In this document: positions 42,301 through 52,729 of the stretch, piece after piece
Numbering within the stretch: position 1 is the first letter of the stretch
Layout of the letters: each line of letters begins with the position of its first letter
Source of the DNA: Cryobacterium tepidiphilum
GTDB lineage: Bacteria > Actinomycetota > Actinomycetes > Actinomycetales > Microbacteriaceae
Direction of reading: 5' to 3'
DNA: 64,000 nt
Assembly (NCBI RefSeq): GCF_003716325.1
Contig: NZ_RDSR01000004.1
Location: 62,001-126,000, forward strand
Translations under genes and position numbers: made by a program
Notes under the pieces: generated by a model
Database searches by the model: none
The model's input: the letters and a program-made list of their open reading frames with translations, nothing else
What the model was told of the DNA's origin: nothing

Positions 42301-43987
42301 GGTTGCGCTCGGGTCCGAGGCCGAGGCGGAGCGAGGTGACGACCGCTTCGCGGATCGAGTCCAGCGGCGGGTTGGTGACCTGCGCGAACTGCTGGGTGAA
42401 GTAGTCGAAGAGCAGGCGGGGCCGCTCGCTCAGCACGGCGATGGGCGTGTCACTGCCCATGGCGCCGATCGGCTCCGCGCCGGTGCGGGCCATGGGAGCC
42501 AGCAGGATACGCACCTCTTCCTCGGTGTAGCCGAAGGTGCGCTGGCGGCGCACGACGGATGCCCGCGGGTGCACGATGTGCTCGCGCTCCGGCAGGTCGG
42601 CAAGGTTGATGCGGCCCGAACCGAGCCAGTCGCCCCACGGCTCGCTGGCGGCGAGCTCGGTCTTGATCTCGTCGTCCTCGATGAGGCGGCCGGCGACGGT
42701 GTCGACGAGGAACATCTTGCCGGGGCGGAGCCGCCCCTTCTTCACCACGCGGCTGGGGTCGATGTCGAGCACGCCGATCTCGCTGGCGAGCACGACGAGG
42801 CCGTCGTCGGTGACGAGGTAGCGTCCCGGCCGGAGGCCGTTGCGGTCGAGCGTCGCGCCGACCAGGGACCCGTCGGTGAAGACGATCGCGGCGGGGCCGT
42901 CCCACGGCTCCATCATCATCGAGTGGTATTCGTAGAAGTCGCGGCGCTCCTGGTCCAGGCCGGGCTGGTTCTCCCACGCCTCGGGCACCATCATCATGAC
43001 GGCGTGCGGGAGGCTGCGCCCGGCGAGGGTGAGCAGCTCAACGACCTCGTCGAACGACGCCGAGTCGCTCGCACCGGGGGTGACGATCGGCAGCAGCGGG
43101 TCGAGGTCGCCGAGGAGCTCGGAGTGGAGCTGGGACTGCCGGGCGCGCATCCAGTTGCGGTTGCCCTGCACGGTGTTGATCTCGCCGTTGTGGGCGATCA
43201 TCCGGAACGGCTGCGCCAGCGGCCAGGACGGGAAGGTGTTGGTCGAGTACCGGGAGTGCACGAGGGCGAGCGTCGACGCGAACCGCTCGTCGGAGAGGTC
43301 GGGGTAGAACGGCTCGAGCTGGAGCGTGGTGACCATGCCCTTGTAGACGAGGGTGCGACACGACAGCGACGCGAAGTACACCTGCAGTTCGCGCTCGGCG
43401 CGCTTGCGCAGCCGGAACGCCTGCCGGTCGAGGTCGATGCCGCCGACCGGCGCGCCGGCGGTTGTGGTGTGCGTGCTCGACACGAACAGCTGCTGGATGG
43501 CGGGCATGGCCGCGCGGGCGAGGGTGCCCACCTCGTCCGGGCGCACCGGCACCTCGCGCCAGCCGAGGACCGTGAGGCCCTCCGACTCGGCGATGGCGGC
43601 CAGTTCCCGCTTGACGGTGCTCCGGGCGGTGGGGTCGGTCGGCAGGAACGCGTTGCCGACGGCGTAGCGGCCCTTGTCGGGCAGGGCGAAGTCGGCGACG
43701 GCGCGCAGGAACACGTCGGGGACCTGCGTGATGATGCCGGCGCCGTCGCCGGTGCCGGCATCGGAGCCGACCGCGCCGCGGTGCTCGAGGTTGCGGAGCG
43801 CCCCGAGCGCGGCGGTGATGATGTCGTGCCCGGGGGTGCCGCGAAGCGTGGCGACCATGGCCAGGCCGCAGGCGTCGCGCTCATCGGCCGGGTCGTACAG
43901 TCCCTGCTTTGCGGGAAGGCTGCCGCACCGGGTGAACGGTGACGGCGCGACGGCGTCGGTCTGCGGGGAGTGGGGGGTCTTTGCCAT
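39377..43987 (-). CDS. gltB: Glutamate synthase large subunit
   Basis: Makes glutamate from glutamine and 2-oxoglutarate. The 1536-residue protein has an N-terminal class II amidotransferase domain whose catalytic cysteine is probably in [11 protein letters not shown] (about residue 40), exposed after propeptide removal; a central domain; an FMN-binding synthase barrel with [20 protein letters not shown] (about 985); a 3Fe-4S site in [18 protein letters not shown] (about 1150); and a C-terminal beta-helix with repeated G-x-x-G-x-G patterns. GAGGAC lies 8 bases before the ATG. Length is normal. Confidence 0.97.
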   Translation of the reverse strand: MAKTPHSPQTDAVAPSPFTRCGSLPAKQGLYDPADERDACGLAMVATLRGTPGHDIITAALGALRNLEHRGAVGSDAGTGDGAGIITQVPDVFLRAVADFALPDKGRYAVGNAFLPTDPTARSTVKRELAAIAESEGLTVLGWREVPVRPDEVGTLARAAMPAIQQLFVSSTHTTTAGAPVGGIDLDRQAFRLRKRAERELQVYFASLSCRTLVYKGMVTTLQLEPFYPDLSDERFASTLALVHSRYSTNTFPSWPLAQPFRMIAHNGEINTVQGNRNWMRARQSQLHSELLGDLDPLLPIVTPGASDSASFDEVVELLTLAGRSLPHAVMMMVPEAWENQPGLDQERRDFYEYHSMMMEPWDGPAAIVFTDGSLVGATLDRNGLRPGRYLVTDDGLVVLASEIGVLDIDPSRVVKKGRLRPGKMFLVDTVAGRLIEDDEIKTELAASEPWGDWLGSGRINLADLPEREHIVHPRASVVRRQRTFGYTEEEVRILLAPMARTGAEPIGAMGSDTPIAVLSERPRLLFDYFTQQFAQVTNPPLDSIREAVVTSLRLGLGPERNLLTAGPEHARQVVLDFPVINNDELAKIQHIDIAPGSRTTKTIRGLYRFDEGPGAMANRLAVICHEVDRAIEAGAHFIVLSDRDSNKDLAPIPSLLMMAAVHHHLIRTENRMKVGIVVEAGDVREVHHVALLIGYGASAVNPYLAMETCEELVRSGTITDVTPEQAVYNVIKALGKGVLKIMSKMGISTVSSYSGAQTFEAVGLSQKFIDAYFTGTTSKLGGVGMDVIAAENLRRHTLAYPQDTAATAHERLSTGGEYQWRRDGAPHLFNPDTVFRLQHSTRTRRYDIFREYSTLVDDQAEKLMTLRGLFKLKTGVRPPVPLDEVEPVSTIVKRFATGAMSYGSISEEAHQTLAIAMNRLGGKSNTGEGGEDLERLLDPERRSAVKQVASGRFGVTSMYLTHAEDIQIKLAQGAKPGEGGQLPPTKVYPWIARTRHATAGVGLISPPPHHDIYSIEDLKQLIFDLKRANPKARINTKLVSQSGIGAVAAGVAKALSDVILISGHDGGTGASPLNSLKHAGTPWELGLAETQQTLMLNGMRDRVVVQVDGQLKTGRDVVIGALLGAEEFGFATAPLIVEGCIMMRVCHLDTCPVGVATQNPELRERFSGQADYVVNFFEFIAQEVREYLAELGFRSIEEAVGHREMLDVNGAIDHWKASGLDLAPILVGPDFSWSEPRQWGRPQDHELEDHFDNELIRQSASVLDHGGTVRIALPIRNTERAVGTMLGHELTVRHGANGLPAGSIDVTLTGSAGQSLGAFLPAGITLRLEGDSNDYVGKGLSGGQIVLRPDRQSVFAAEKNVIAGNVIGYGATQGSMFIRGIVGERFLVRNSGAIAVVEGVGDHALEYMTGGLAVILGSTGRNLGAGMSGGTAYVYKLRPDAVNREAVDSGELQLLPLGAADREILVDLLQQHVAETDSALATRLLADIDTAMGSFVKVLPRDYAAVLETRQSALDEGLDPDGDVVWNRILEVTNG

Positions 43988-44050
43988 GGGGCTGTCCTCA
44001 CGTCGTGATCGGCACGCTGGGACGTCGCTGGCCCGCTGGATGGGGAGGTA

Positions 44051-44071
44051 CGCGGGCTCGGCTGGCCCGCG
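44051..44071 (-). terminator. Hairpin between lgt and gltB
   Basis: Perfect 7-bp stem CGCGGGC/GCCCGCG with a 7-base loop, 20 bases after the lgt stop and about 60 bases before the gltB start. No T-run follows; it may end lgt transcription or act in the gltB leader. Confidence 0.4.
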
Positions 44072-44091
44072 AGGCCGGGGTTCGGGGATGC

Positions 44092-45081
44092 CTACCTGGC
44101 TTGGGAGTGCGAGTCGCCCTGACTTGTGGCCGGCGTCTCGTGGAGGGGAGGTGACCCAGCGGCATCGTCGCCCTGGTCGTCGATGTCGCCATCGATGTCG
44201 TCAGAGTCTACCTCAGCATCAACCGGTACCCATTCACGGCCCGGCCGGTAGGGGCTGAGCTCTTCGCCGGTGTGCCGGTAGTGCTGCACGATGAGGATGG
44301 CGACGCCGATCGCGACGGCCAGGAAGGCCGCCCAGATGTTGGTGCGGATGCCGAAGAACATCTCGCTCGGGTCGATGCGGATCGCCTCGAAGAAGCTGCG
44401 CCCGATGCCGTACCAGATCAGGTAGACCGCGAATGCCTTGCCCCAGCGCAGGGTGAACCGGCGTTCCAGGAACAGGATCACGGCGATGCCGATGACGTTC
44501 CAGATGATCTCGTACAGGAACGTGGGGTGGAACAGCGTTCCCGCGGGAAGCCCCACCGGGAACGCGGGGTTCGTGGACTCGATCTCCAGGCCCCAGGGAA
44601 GCGTGGTGGGCAGGCCGAACAGCTCGTGGTTGAACCAGTTGCCGAAACGTCCGAGAGCCTGGGCAAGCAGCATGGCCGGTGCGAGCGCATCCGCGAACGA
44701 CCAGTAGCGGATGCCGGTCTGCCGGCAGCCGAACCAGGCGCCGATGGCCCCGCCGATCAGGCCGCCGAAGATCGCGTTGCCGCCCTCCCAGATGAAGAGG
44801 ATCCGCCACGGGTTCGCGCCGTCGTAGAAGTAGTCGCCGGGGTGCGTGAACACGTGGTACAGGCGCGCCGCGATGATGGCGGGCACGACCGTCCAGATGA
44901 CGATGTCGAGCACCACACCGGGCTCAGCGCCGCGGCGCGTCAGCCGCGACGACGTCCACATCGTGGCGGCGATGATGCCGGCGAGGATGCAGAGCGCGTA
45001 GGCGTGGATGCGGAACGGGCCGAGGTCGAAGTAGCTCCAGTCGGGACTGGGGATGCTGGTCAGAACAATTGCCGGAAGCAT
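44092..45081 (-). CDS. lgt: Prolipoprotein diacylglyceryl transferase
   Basis: Membrane enzyme that attaches diacylglycerol to the lipobox cysteine of prelipoproteins. The 329-residue product has about seven hydrophobic helices and the Lgt signature [17 protein letters not shown] (about residues 142-158), with the catalytic-region [10 protein letters not shown] near residue 26. A polar acidic tail of about 50 residues (from about 280) extends past the usual core and is variable in actinobacteria. It lies after trpA, as in many actinobacteria. Confidence 0.95.
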   Translation of the reverse strand: MLPAIVLTSIPSPDWSYFDLGPFRIHAYALCILAGIIAATMWTSSRLTRRGAEPGVVLDIVIWTVVPAIIAARLYHVFTHPGDYFYDGANPWRILFIWEGGNAIFGGLIGGAIGAWFGCRQTGIRYWSFADALAPAMLLAQALGRFGNWFNHELFGLPTTLPWGLEIESTNPAFPVGLPAGTLFHPTFLYEIIWNVIGIAVILFLERRFTLRWGKAFAVYLIWYGIGRSFFEAIRIDPSEMFFGIRTNIWAAFLAVAIGVAILIVQHYRHTGEELSPYRPGREWVPVDAEVDSDDIDGDIDDQGDDAAGSPPLHETPATSQGDSHSQAR

Positions 45082-45171
45082 GGGTCGTGCCTTTCATCGT
45101 GGCTCAGGGCCACCACCTCGTCCGGGCGTGCCCGGTCCTGGTCTTCTTGTGAACGCTGTCTCTGGATGCCC

Positions 45172-45981
45172 TCAGACGCTTCGCACCACGTCGCGGGTGC
45201 CCTCCGCGAGCTCCCGGGCGAGGGCGCGAACCCCCTCGATCCCGCCGTCGGCGAGGCTCTTCACGAGCGCCGAGCCGACGATGGCGCCGTCGGCGTAGCC
45301 GAGGATCTCGCGGACCTGTGCGGCTGTGGAGACGCCGACGCCCACGCAGGCGCTGGTGGCGCCCGCGTCGCGCAGCCGGTCGATGAGCACGCGGGCCGCC
45401 GCATCGACGTCGCTGCGCGCCCCGGTGATGCCCATCGTCGACACGGCGTACACGAAGCCGCGGCTCGACTGCACCGCCTGCCGGAGGCGCGCGTCGGACG
45501 ACGTGGGCGCGGCGAGGAAGACACGGTCGAGGCCGGTGCGGTCGCTGGCGGTCAGCCAGGCCCCCGCCTCGTCGGGAACGAGGTCGGGCGTGATGAGCCC
45601 TGCTCCCCCGGCGGCCTTCAGGTCGTCGGCGAACCGGTCGACGCCGTACTGCACGACCGGGTTCCAGTAGGTCATCATCACGACGGGCGCGGAGACCTGG
45701 CTGGTGATCGCGGCAACCGCCTCGAAACCGTGGCGGAGCTTGAACCCGTCGGCGAGGGACTGCTGCGTCGCCGCCTGGATCACCGGACCGTCCATGACCG
45801 GGTCGGAGTACGGGATGCCGAGTTCGATGACGTCGACGCCGCTCTCGACCAGTGCGACTGCGGCGTCGATGCTACCGCTGAGGGTGGGGAACCCGGCCGG
45901 GAGGTAACCGATGAGGGCGCCGCTGCCCGCGTCGCGGCGGGCGGCGATCGCGGTGGCGACGGCGGATGTGCCTGGGGTCAT
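45172..45981 (-). CDS. trpA: Tryptophan synthase alpha subunit
   Basis: Cleaves indole-3-glycerol phosphate, passing indole to TrpB. The 269-residue TIM barrel has the catalytic glutamate in [17 protein letters not shown] (about residue 50) and the second acid in [12 protein letters not shown] (about 130). Phosphate-binding [12 protein letters not shown] lies near residue 215. The ATG overlaps the trpB stop (ATGA). Last gene of the trp/his operon. Confidence 0.97.
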   Translation of the reverse strand: MTPGTSAVATAIAARRDAGSGALIGYLPAGFPTLSGSIDAAVALVESGVDVIELGIPYSDPVMDGPVIQAATQQSLADGFKLRHGFEAVAAITSQVSAPVVMMTYWNPVVQYGVDRFADDLKAAGGAGLITPDLVPDEAGAWLTASDRTGLDRVFLAAPTSSDARLRQAVQSSRGFVYAVSTMGITGARSDVDAAARVLIDRLRDAGATSACVGVGVSTAAQVREILGYADGAIVGSALVKSLADGGIEGVRALARELAEGTRDVVRSV

Positions 45982-47189
45982 ACCTGGAGTGCGCCTTCGT
46001 CGAGCAGGTCGAAGTACCGGCCTGCGGTTTCCATGTCCTTGTCGCCGCGTCCGCTGAGGCTCACCAGGATGGTGGCGTCCGGGCCGAGCTCCTTGCCGAG
46101 TTCAAGCGTTCCCGCGAGGGCGTGCGACGACTCGATGGCGGGAATGATGCCCTCGGTGCGGCTGAGCAGCCGGAACGCCTCCATGGCCGCCGCATCCGTC
46201 ACCGGCCGGTACTGGGCGCGGCCGGTGCTGGCGAGCCAGGCGTGCTCCGGACCCACGCCCGGGTAGTCGAGGCCGGCTGAGATCGAGTGGGACTCGACGG
46301 TCTGCCCGTCCTCGTCCTGCAGCAGGAAGCTGCGGGCGCCGTGCAGCACACCGGGGCGTCCCTTGGTGATGGTCGCCGCGTGCCGCAGGGTGTCGGCGCC
46401 GTCGCCGCCGGCCTCGAAGCCCCAGAGGGCGACGTCCTGGTCGTCGAGGAAGGCGTGGAAGATGCCGATCGCGTTGGAGCCGCCGCCGACGCAGGCGGTC
46501 ACGGCGTCGGGCAGGCGCCCGGTGAGTTCCAGCACCTGCGCGCGGGCCTCTTCGCCGATGATCTTCTGGAAGTCGCGCACCATGGCCGGGAACGGATGCG
46601 GGCCGGCGACGGTGCCGAAGATGTAGTTGGTGTTGCCGACGTTGGTGACCCAGTCGCGCATGGCCTCGTTGATGGCGTCCTTGAGTGTGCGGGAGCCCGT
46701 CTTCACGGCGACGACCTCGGCGCCGAGCAGGCGCATCCTGGCGACGTTCAGCGCCTGCCGCTCGGTGTCGACCTCGCCCATGTACACCACGCACTCCAGG
46801 CCGAACAGGGCGGCGGCCGTTGCCGTTGCCACGCCGTGCTGCCCGGCGCCGGTCTCGGCGATGATGCGGGTCTTGCCGATGCGGCGGGTGAGCAGGGCCT
46901 GCCCGAGCACGTTGTTGATCTTGTGCGACCCGGTGTGGTTCAGGTCTTCGCGCTTCAGGATCACGCGGGCACCGCCGGCGTGCCGGGCGAACCGGGGCAC
47001 CTCGGTGATGATCGACGGGCGGCCGGTGTAGCTGCGGTGCAGCTCGGCCAGTTCCGCGGCGAAGGCGGGGTCCTGCTTGGCCACCTCGTACTCCGCGGTC
47101 AGCTCATCGAGGGCGGCGATAAGCGACTCGGGGACGAAACGTCCTCCGAAGTCGCCGAAGTACGGGCCGGATTCGGTGCGCAGGGACAT
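45978..47189 (-). CDS. trpB: Tryptophan synthase beta subunit
   Basis: Condenses indole with serine using pyridoxal phosphate. The 403-residue protein carries the cofactor lysine in [20 protein letters not shown] (about residues 80-99), [12 protein letters not shown] near 115 and the phosphate-binding VGGGSNAIG near 235. It directly abuts trpC (stop of trpC next to the trpB ATG) and overlaps trpA, giving a trpC-B-A order. Confidence 0.97.
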   Translation of the reverse strand: MSLRTESGPYFGDFGGRFVPESLIAALDELTAEYEVAKQDPAFAAELAELHRSYTGRPSIITEVPRFARHAGGARVILKREDLNHTGSHKINNVLGQALLTRRIGKTRIIAETGAGQHGVATATAAALFGLECVVYMGEVDTERQALNVARMRLLGAEVVAVKTGSRTLKDAINEAMRDWVTNVGNTNYIFGTVAGPHPFPAMVRDFQKIIGEEARAQVLELTGRLPDAVTACVGGGSNAIGIFHAFLDDQDVALWGFEAGGDGADTLRHAATITKGRPGVLHGARSFLLQDEDGQTVESHSISAGLDYPGVGPEHAWLASTGRAQYRPVTDAAAMEAFRLLSRTEGIIPAIESSHALAGTLELGKELGPDATILVSLSGRGDKDMETAGRYFDLLDEGALQV

Positions 47190-47972
47190 TCAGACCGCCA
47201 GGAATTCGGAGAGGGTGCGGAGCGGGTCGCTGGTGACGAGGGCCTCGCCGACCAGGACGACGTCGGCGCCGTCCGCGCGGTAGCGGGCCACGTCATCCGC
47301 CGTCTTGACGGCGGACTCTGCGACGCGGATGACGCCGTCGGGGATGCGCTCGGCGAGCGACCCGAACAGGTTCTGGTCGAGTTCGAAGGTGGAGAGGTTG
47401 CGGGCGTTGACGCCGATGAGACCGGCGCCGATGTCGAGGGCGCGGCTGAGTTCGTCGCCGCTGTGGGTCTCGACGAGGGCCGTCATGCCGAGGTCCTGCA
47501 CCAAGCCGTGCAGGGATTCGAGCGTGCGCTGGTCGAGGGCGGCGACGATGAGCAGCACGAGGTCGGCGCCGGCGGCGCGTGCCTCGAACACCTGGTAGCG
47601 GTCGGCGATGAAGTCCTTGCGGAGCACCGGGATCTCGACGGCGTCGCGCACGCGCCGGAGGTCGTCGAGGGAGCCGCCGAAGCGGCGTCCCTCGGTGAGC
47701 ACGCTGACGGCGCTGGCGCCGCCGTCGGCGTATGAGGCGGCGAGGGCGGCGGGGTCGGCGATCTCGGCGAGGGGGCCGCGGGACGGGCTGGCGCGCTTGA
47801 CCTCGGCGATGATCTTGACCCGGTCGGCGGGCGCGAGCGCGTCGAGGGCGTCGATGGCCCCGGGGCGGTCCAGCGCGGCGCGCTCCACGTCTCTCAGGGA
47901 ACGGCGCGACTGGCGCTCCGCGGCGTCATCGAGCGCGCCAGCGAGGAGTTCGGCGAGGAGATCGGATGGCAC
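47190..47972 (-). CDS. trpC: Indole-3-glycerol phosphate synthase
   Basis: Closes the indole ring in tryptophan synthesis. The GTG at 47972 (VPSDLLAELLAGALDDAAER) is chosen; the frame stays open upstream only because it lies antisense-free in the HGxxPAAW region, and that part is not protein-like. The 260-residue barrel has VKIIAEVKRASPSRG with the catalytic lysine (about residue 55), VLRKDFI near 115 and LIGVNARNLSTF near 185. Monofunctional: no TrpF domain is fused. Confidence 0.95.
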   Translation of the reverse strand: MPSDLLAELLAGALDDAAERQSRRSLRDVERAALDRPGAIDALDALAPADRVKIIAEVKRASPSRGPLAEIADPAALAASYADGGASAVSVLTEGRRFGGSLDDLRRVRDAVEIPVLRKDFIADRYQVFEARAAGADLVLLIVAALDQRTLESLHGLVQDLGMTALVETHSGDELSRALDIGAGLIGVNARNLSTFELDQNLFGSLAERIPDGVIRVAESAVKTADDVARYRADGADVVLVGEALVTSDPLRTLSEFLAV

Positions 47973-47977
47973 GAGGC

Positions 47978-48202
47978 TCAGTGGCCCTGGCCGTTGACCG
48001 CGTCGACGCCGTAGCCCATCCGCTTCATGACCCAGCCCACGATAAGGCCGATGACGAGAAGCCCGACGGAGGCCCAGACGAGCCACTCGATCGCGAAGAA
48101 GAAGGCCACGGTGCCGATGAGGAAGGCGACGAGCATGATGATGACAGCGGTCCACGCTGCGGGCGAATTGCCGTGGCCGGGGTCAGCGATCTCGTTGCTC
48201 AT
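47978..48202 (-). CDS. HGxxPAAW family small membrane protein
   Basis: A 74-residue protein with the defining HGNSPAAW motif (residues 10-17), followed by two hydrophobic helices (about 18-38 and 40-60) and the C-terminal VMKRMGYG. The family is found next to trpC in many actinobacteria and has no known function. It lies 5 bases before trpC and 58 bases after the Trp-associated membrane protein gene, so co-expression with the tryptophan pathway is likely. Confidence 0.9.
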   Translation of the reverse strand: MSNEIADPGHGNSPAAWTAVIIMLVAFLIGTVAFFFAIEWLVWASVGLLVIGLIVGWVMKRMGYGVDAVNGQGH

Positions 48203-48260
48203 GGTTCTCCTTCTGCGTCAGGCTGCCCCCCAGTCTAGCGGGCCGGGGGCAGGGCCTCGT

Positions 48261-48896
48261 TCAGGCGGTGGGGTCGTCGCCGCGGCTCAGCTGGTCCCAG
48301 TCGCCGACCGCATCCGGCGCGTCTGCGGCCGCGTCGGTCGGCTCCGAACGGGCGGTGCCCGCGGCAGGCGCCGTGCCCTCCGCCGGGGCGAATCGGGTCT
48401 GGTACCGGCGGGTCGGGCCGGGCCAGCGCCGGGCGGTGAGGAGGACCCCGACGCCCGCTGCGGCAAGGAGCACGGCGCCGGCGACGGCGATCCACGGCCA
48501 GAAGGTGATGGCGGCGCCGGCGATATCGGTCCGCACGGCGTCCTGCCCGGCGACGCCGGTCACCGCGGTGACCGCCGGGGCGCTGGCGGCCGCCGGGTCG
48601 GTGATGGGAGCGAGGGCGGCGATGAAGACCGAGACGCCGAGGAGCACGGCGAGGACTCCGAGCACCCCCCGGATCACGGGGCCGGCGATGGTGAGCGCGC
48701 CGGCGAGGGCGAGGCCGGCCAGCGCGAGGGCCGTCACTGCGGGCGCGGCGGTGGACCCGGTGACGCTGAGGTGGGATGCCGCGGCAGCCTCGGTGACGTC
48801 CACCTCCACCCAGGTCTGCGTCCAGGCGAGCAGGGCCAGGCCGCTGCCGGCGAGCACCGCGAGGATGAGGAGCAGCTTGACGCGCCTGCCGGTCAT
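48261..48896 (-). CDS. Trp biosynthesis-associated membrane protein
   Basis: A 211-residue protein of the actinobacterial Trp-operon membrane protein family (as Rv1610 in M. tuberculosis). It begins VKLLLILAVLAGSGLALLAWTQTWV, has four predicted helices (about residues 5-25, 50-70, 76-97 and 130-153) with the conserved LAWTQTW near the first loop, and ends in a polar, alanine-rich cytoplasmic tail. Its ATG overlaps the trpE stop. The function is unknown; transport or membrane placement of pathway enzymes are only guesses. Confidence 0.88.
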   Translation of the reverse strand: MTGRRVKLLLILAVLAGSGLALLAWTQTWVEVDVTEAAAASHLSVTGSTAAPAVTALALAGLALAGALTIAGPVIRGVLGVLAVLLGVSVFIAALAPITDPAAASAPAVTAVTGVAGQDAVRTDIAGAAITFWPWIAVAGAVLLAAAGVGVLLTARRWPGPTRRYQTRFAPAEGTAPAAGTARSEPTDAAADAPDAVGDWDQLSRGDDPTA

Positions 48897-50428
48897 CAGG
48901 AGACCCGGTGCATGGCGTTCGCGACGGCGACGGCGCGAAGCGGCGCTGCTGCCTTGTTCTGCGACTCCTGGTACTCGGACTCGGGCACGGAGTCGGCGAC
49001 GAGGCCGCCGCCGGCCTGCACGCGTGCGATGCCGCCGGTGATGGTGGCGGTGCGGATGGCGATGGCGAGGTCGGCGTCCCCGGCGAAGCCGAAGTAGCCC
49101 ACCACTCCCCCGTACACCCCGCGCTGTGCTGGCTCGAGCTCGTCGATGATCTCCAGCGCCCGGGGCTTGGGCGCCCCGGAGAGCGTGCCCGCCGGGAACG
49201 TGGCCCGGAAGGCGTCGATGGCGCTTTGGCCGGGCGCGAGGTCGCCCTCGACCGAGGACACGAGGTGCATGATGTGGCTGAACCGTTCGATGCGCATGAA
49301 CTCGGTCACTTCCACCGTGCCGGCGGTGCAGACCTTCAGCAGGTCGTTGCGGGCCAGGTCGACGAGCATCAGGTGCTCGGCGCGTTCCTTCTCGTCGTTC
49401 GCGAGTTCCTCGGCGAGGTCGACGTCTGCCTCCGGCGTGGCGCCACGCGGTTTCGACCCGGCGATCGGATGTGTGAACACGCGCCCGTTCTGCACCTTCA
49501 CCAGCGCCTCGGGTGATGAGCCGACGATCCAGTACGGATCCTGGGTCGTCGATTCGAGGCGCAGCAGGTACATGTACGGGCTGGGGTTCAGGCTGCGGAG
49601 CACCCGGTAGACGTCGATGGGGTGGGCGGTGCACTCCTGGTCGAAGCGCTGCGAGATGACGACCTGGAACACGTCGCCGTCGACGATGCGCTCCTTGGCG
49701 GTGCCGACAGCGGCGAGGAAGTCGTCGCGGTCGGTGCGGTGCACGGGCGCCGCCGGGGTGCTGAGATCGACGTTGGCCAGCCATGCCTCGGCGGGCTGGG
49801 CCAGCCGGTGCTGCAGCGAGTCGAGGCGTTCCTGCGCGGCCGCCCACAGGGCATCCGCGGTCTCGTCGCCGTCGGCGAGGACGTTGGCGATGAGCTGCAC
49901 GGTGCCGTGCCGGTGGTCGATGACCACCAGGTCGGCGACGAAGGTGAATGCCTGCCCGGGCATGTCGTAGTCGGCGGGCGGCTGGTGCGGGAGGCGCTCG
50001 ATCTGGCGGATGGCCTCCCAGCCGATGAACCCGACCAGGCCGCCGGTCAGCGGCGGATGTTCCGGCAGGCGGGGCGTCTGCCAGCGGGCGTGCAGCTGGG
50101 CGAGGGCCTGCAGCGGCGCGAGGCCGGCCGCCTCGCCGAGAGCACGCTCCTCGGTGACCCCGTAGTCGACCCAGCGCGATTCGTCGCCGTCCTGGGTGAG
50201 CACGCCGAACGAGGACACCCCGACGAAGGAGTACCGCGACCAGATGCCGCCCTGCTCGGCGGACTCGAGGAGGAAGCTGCCGGGCGTCTCGCCGGCGAGC
50301 TTGCGGTAGATGCCGACCGGCGTCTCCCCGTCGGCGAAGAGCTCGCGGATGACGGGGATCACCCGGTGGCCGGGCCGGAGCGCGTCGAACTGCTCGCGGG
50401 TTGTCGATCCGGCGGTGCCCATGCTCAT
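48896..50428 (-). CDS. trpE: Anthranilate synthase component I
   Basis: Converts chorismate to anthranilate with ammonia from a TrpG partner (not in this window). The ATG at 50428 has GGGGGAGG about 4 bases upstream and overlaps the hisI stop. The 510-residue protein has an N-terminal regulatory domain with LLESAEQGGIWSRYSFVG (about residues 51-68), where the LLES segment is the tryptophan feedback site, and a chorismate-binding domain with GSKPRGATPEAD near 330 and GTLSGAPKPRALEIIDELEP near 430. Confidence 0.96.
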   Translation of the reverse strand: MSMGTAGSTTREQFDALRPGHRVIPVIRELFADGETPVGIYRKLAGETPGSFLLESAEQGGIWSRYSFVGVSSFGVLTQDGDESRWVDYGVTEERALGEAAGLAPLQALAQLHARWQTPRLPEHPPLTGGLVGFIGWEAIRQIERLPHQPPADYDMPGQAFTFVADLVVIDHRHGTVQLIANVLADGDETADALWAAAQERLDSLQHRLAQPAEAWLANVDLSTPAAPVHRTDRDDFLAAVGTAKERIVDGDVFQVVISQRFDQECTAHPIDVYRVLRSLNPSPYMYLLRLESTTQDPYWIVGSSPEALVKVQNGRVFTHPIAGSKPRGATPEADVDLAEELANDEKERAEHLMLVDLARNDLLKVCTAGTVEVTEFMRIERFSHIMHLVSSVEGDLAPGQSAIDAFRATFPAGTLSGAPKPRALEIIDELEPAQRGVYGGVVGYFGFAGDADLAIAIRTATITGGIARVQAGGGLVADSVPESEYQESQNKAAAPLRAVAVANAMHRVS

Positions 50429-50790
50429 GATTCCTCCCCCGGCCGGTGACCGGTGACGACCTCGACCTCGCGTCCGTCGAAGCAGGTGTGGGTGCCGGTG
50501 TGGCAGGCGGCGCCCACCTGGTCGACCTGCACGAGCAACGTGTCCGCGTCGCAGTCCAGTGCCGCGCCGCGCACGTACTGGGCGTGGCCCGATGTGTCGC
50601 CCTTCCGCCAGTACTCCTGCCGGCTGCGCGACCAGAAGGTCACGCGGCCTTCGGTCAGGGTGCGTCGGAGCGCCTCCTTGTCCATCCAGCCGAGCATGAG
50701 CACCTCGCGGGTGTCCCACTGCTGGATGATCGCGGGAAGGAGCCCGTCGGCGTTGAAGGCGGCCTGGCCCAGAACGGCATCGGTCGTCAT
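50425..50790 (-). CDS. hisI: Phosphoribosyl-AMP cyclohydrolase
   Basis: Third step of histidine synthesis: opens the adenine ring of phosphoribosyl-AMP. The 121-residue protein has [16 protein letters not shown] (about residues 28-43), the [16 protein letters not shown] motif (about 51-66) and metal ligands in [10 protein letters not shown] and CHTGTHTCF. The ATG at 50790 overlaps the hisF stop; the upstream frame runs through hisF and is not protein-like. The separate hisE gene confirms that HisI and HisE are not fused here. Confidence 0.95.
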   Translation of the reverse strand: MTTDAVLGQAAFNADGLLPAIIQQWDTREVLMLGWMDKEALRRTLTEGRVTFWSRSRQEYWRKGDTSGHAQYVRGAALDCDADTLLVQVDQVGAACHTGTHTCFDGREVEVVTGHRPGEES

Positions 50791-51551
50791 GCGCGCACCA
50801 GCATTCCGGCATCCGCCAATTCGCGTTTGACGTCGCCGATCGTGAGTTCCCCGTGGTGGAAGACGGATGCCGCGAGCACCGCGTCGGCGCCGGCGGTGAT
50901 CGCCGGTGGAAAGTGCGAGGCCTGCCCCGCCCCGCCGGAGGCGATGACGGGAACCGTCGTCTCGCGGCGCATGAGCGCGATGAGCTCCGTGTCGAAGCCC
51001 TGCTTGGTGCCGTCGGCGTCGATGGAGTTGACCAGGAGCTCGCCGGCGCCGAGTTCGACGGCCCGGCACGCCCAGGCCAGCGCGTCGAGGTCGGTCTCGG
51101 TGCGGCCGCCGTGGGTGGTGACCACGAAGCCGGAGTCGGTGCGGCTGGAGCGCTTCACGTCGAGGGAGAGCACGACCACCTGGGCGCCGAACCGGTCGGC
51201 GATCTCGGCGATGAGCGGCGGTCGGCGGATCGCGGCGCTGTTGATGCCGATCTTGTCGGCGCCCGAGGCCTGCAGCCGGGAGACGTCCTCGACGCTGCGG
51301 ATGCCTCCGCCGACGGTGAGCGGGATGAAGACCTGCTCGGCGGTGGCGCTCACGACGTCGTACATGGTGGCTCGGTTGTCGACGGTGGCGGTGACGTCGA
51401 GGAACGTCAGCTCGTCGGCGCCCTGCTCGTAGTACCGGCGGGCCAGCTCCACCGGGTCGCCGGCGTCGCGGAGGTTCATGAAGTTGACGCCCTTGACGAC
51501 ACGGCCGTCCGCCACGTCGAGGCAGGGGATCACGCGTACGGACAGACTCAT
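50787..51551 (-). CDS. hisF: Imidazole glycerol phosphate synthase, cyclase subunit HisF
   Basis: Uses ammonia from HisH (not in this window) to form the imidazole ring. The 254-residue barrel has the catalytic aspartates in [15 protein letters not shown] (residue about 11) and [16 protein letters not shown] (about 132), and [15 protein letters not shown] near 53. It sits 13 bases after hisG and overlaps hisI by 4 bases. Confidence 0.97.
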   Translation of the reverse strand: MSLSVRVIPCLDVADGRVVKGVNFMNLRDAGDPVELARRYYEQGADELTFLDVTATVDNRATMYDVVSATAEQVFIPLTVGGGIRSVEDVSRLQASGADKIGINSAAIRRPPLIAEIADRFGAQVVVLSLDVKRSSRTDSGFVVTTHGGRTETDLDALAWACRAVELGAGELLVNSIDADGTKQGFDTELIALMRRETTVPVIASGGAGQASHFPPAITAGADAVLAASVFHHGELTIGDVKRELADAGMLVRA

Positions 51552-51564
51552 GGTGTGCCTCCCG

Positions 51565-52404
51565 TCAGAGCCGGGCGTTGTGGATGGGGCTGACGAGGAT
51601 GGCGCGGGCGCCGAGGCGGTACAGCTCGTCCATGACGTTGTTCATGTCCGCACGCGGGATCATCACCCGCACGGCGACCCATTCCGGGTCGTGCAGCGAG
51701 GAGACGGTCGGCGATTCGATGCCGGGGGCCAGGGAGCAGGCGTCATCCAGGAGCGCGACGGGAACGTCGTAGTCCATGAGCACGTATTGCCGGGCGACGA
51801 GCACGCCCTGCAGGCGGCGGAGCAGGGTGGCGACGCCCGGCTTCTCCTCGCCGCCGCGGATGAGCACCGCCGTGGACTCCAGGATCACCGGGCCGAAGAT
51901 CTCCAGGCCGGCCTTGCGGAGGGTGGAGCCGGTGGAGACGACGTCCGCGACGGCATCCGCCACGCCCAGCTGCACCGCGGACTCGACCGCGCCGTCGAGC
52001 GTGACGATGTCGACGGTGACGCCGTGCGTGGCGAGGAAGGAGGCGACCAGGCCCGGGAAACTGGTGGCGACGCGCGCGCCGGCGAGGTCGGCCAGTGTCT
52101 GGAATCGTCCGGGAGGGCCGGCGAACCGGAAGGTGGAGTCGCCGAAGTCGAGGCTCGCGATCTCGGTGGCGCTGGAATTCGAGTCAAGCAGCAGGTCACG
52201 GCCGGTGATTCCCACGTCGAGGGCGCCGCTGCCGACGTAGGTGGCGATGTCGCGGGGTCGCAGGTAGAAGAACTCGACGCCGTTGCGGGGGTCGGCCACA
52301 ACGAGGTCGCGCGGGTCGCGCCGGCCGGTGTAGCCCGCCTCGAACAGCATCTGGGCGGCGGTTTCGGACAGCATGCCCTTGTTGGGCACGGCGATTCGGA
52401 GCAT
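51565..52404 (-). CDS. hisG: ATP phosphoribosyltransferase, long form
   Basis: First and feedback-controlled step of histidine synthesis. The ATG at 52404 ([16 protein letters not shown]) matches the family N-terminus; an in-frame ATG at 52440 would add 12 residues but has no ribosome-binding site. The 279-residue length, with a C-terminal regulatory domain (about 205-279, [20 protein letters not shown]), marks the long form, which does not need His[12 protein letters not shown] lies near residue 65. Lies about 50 bases after hisE. Confidence 0.94.
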   Translation of the reverse strand: MLRIAVPNKGMLSETAAQMLFEAGYTGRRDPRDLVVADPRNGVEFFYLRPRDIATYVGSGALDVGITGRDLLLDSNSSATEIASLDFGDSTFRFAGPPGRFQTLADLAGARVATSFPGLVASFLATHGVTVDIVTLDGAVESAVQLGVADAVADVVSTGSTLRKAGLEIFGPVILESTAVLIRGGEEKPGVATLLRRLQGVLVARQYVLMDYDVPVALLDDACSLAPGIESPTVSSLHDPEWVAVRVMIPRADMNNVMDELYRLGARAILVSPIHNARL

Positions 52405-52453
52405 GGGGGTGCTTTCTGGGGAAGGGGTCGACGAGGTCATCTGAACGCGCGCG

Positions 52454-52717
52454 TCACAGATGTCGGTAGACGTCGGCCGGGCTCAGCCCCTTGGCCAGCA
52501 TGAGCACCTGCAGGTGGTACAGCAGCTGGGAGATCTCCTCCGCGGTCTCCGCGTCGCTCTGGTATTCGGCGGCCATCCACACCTCGGCGGCCTCTTCGAC
52601 GATCTTCTTGCCGATGGCGTGCACGCCGGCGTCGAGCTCGCGCACGGTGCCGGAACCCTCGGGCCGGGTGGTGGCCTTCTCGCTGAGTTCGGCGAAGAGT
52701 TCGTCGAAAGTTTTCAC
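52454..52717 (-). CDS. hisE: Phosphoribosyl-ATP diphosphatase
   Basis: Second step of histidine synthesis: removes diphosphate from phosphoribosyl-ATP. The 87-residue all-helical protein begins [21 protein letters not shown], with the conserved [15 protein letters not shown] (about residues 36-50) carrying the metal-binding glutamates, and [17 protein letters not shown] near 63. Twelve bases separate it from rpe. Confidence 0.95.
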   Translation of the reverse strand: MKTFDELFAELSEKATTRPEGSGTVRELDAGVHAIGKKIVEEAAEVWMAAEYQSDAETAEEISQLLYHLQVLMLAKGLSPADVYRHL

Positions 52718-52729
52718 AGTGACAGGTTA

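Noticed and set aside
39308-43942. Very long open frame antisense to gltB, and many similar long antisense frames (for example opposite tkt, uvrC, uvrA, rpsA)
   Set aside because: These mirror the codon bias of a high-GC gene on the other strand. Their translations are low-complexity (rich in R, H, V, G, D), have no domain motifs and no ribosome-binding sites.
45122-45135. CCGGGC/GCCCGG hairpin between trpA and lgt
   Set aside because: Only a 2-base gap between arms and no T-run; too weak to call a terminator in such GC-rich sequence.
50428-50790. Tryptophan attenuator or leader peptide before trpE
   Set aside because: hisI overlaps the trpE start, leaving no room; no tryptophan-rich short frame or T-box was seen in the his-trp junctions.
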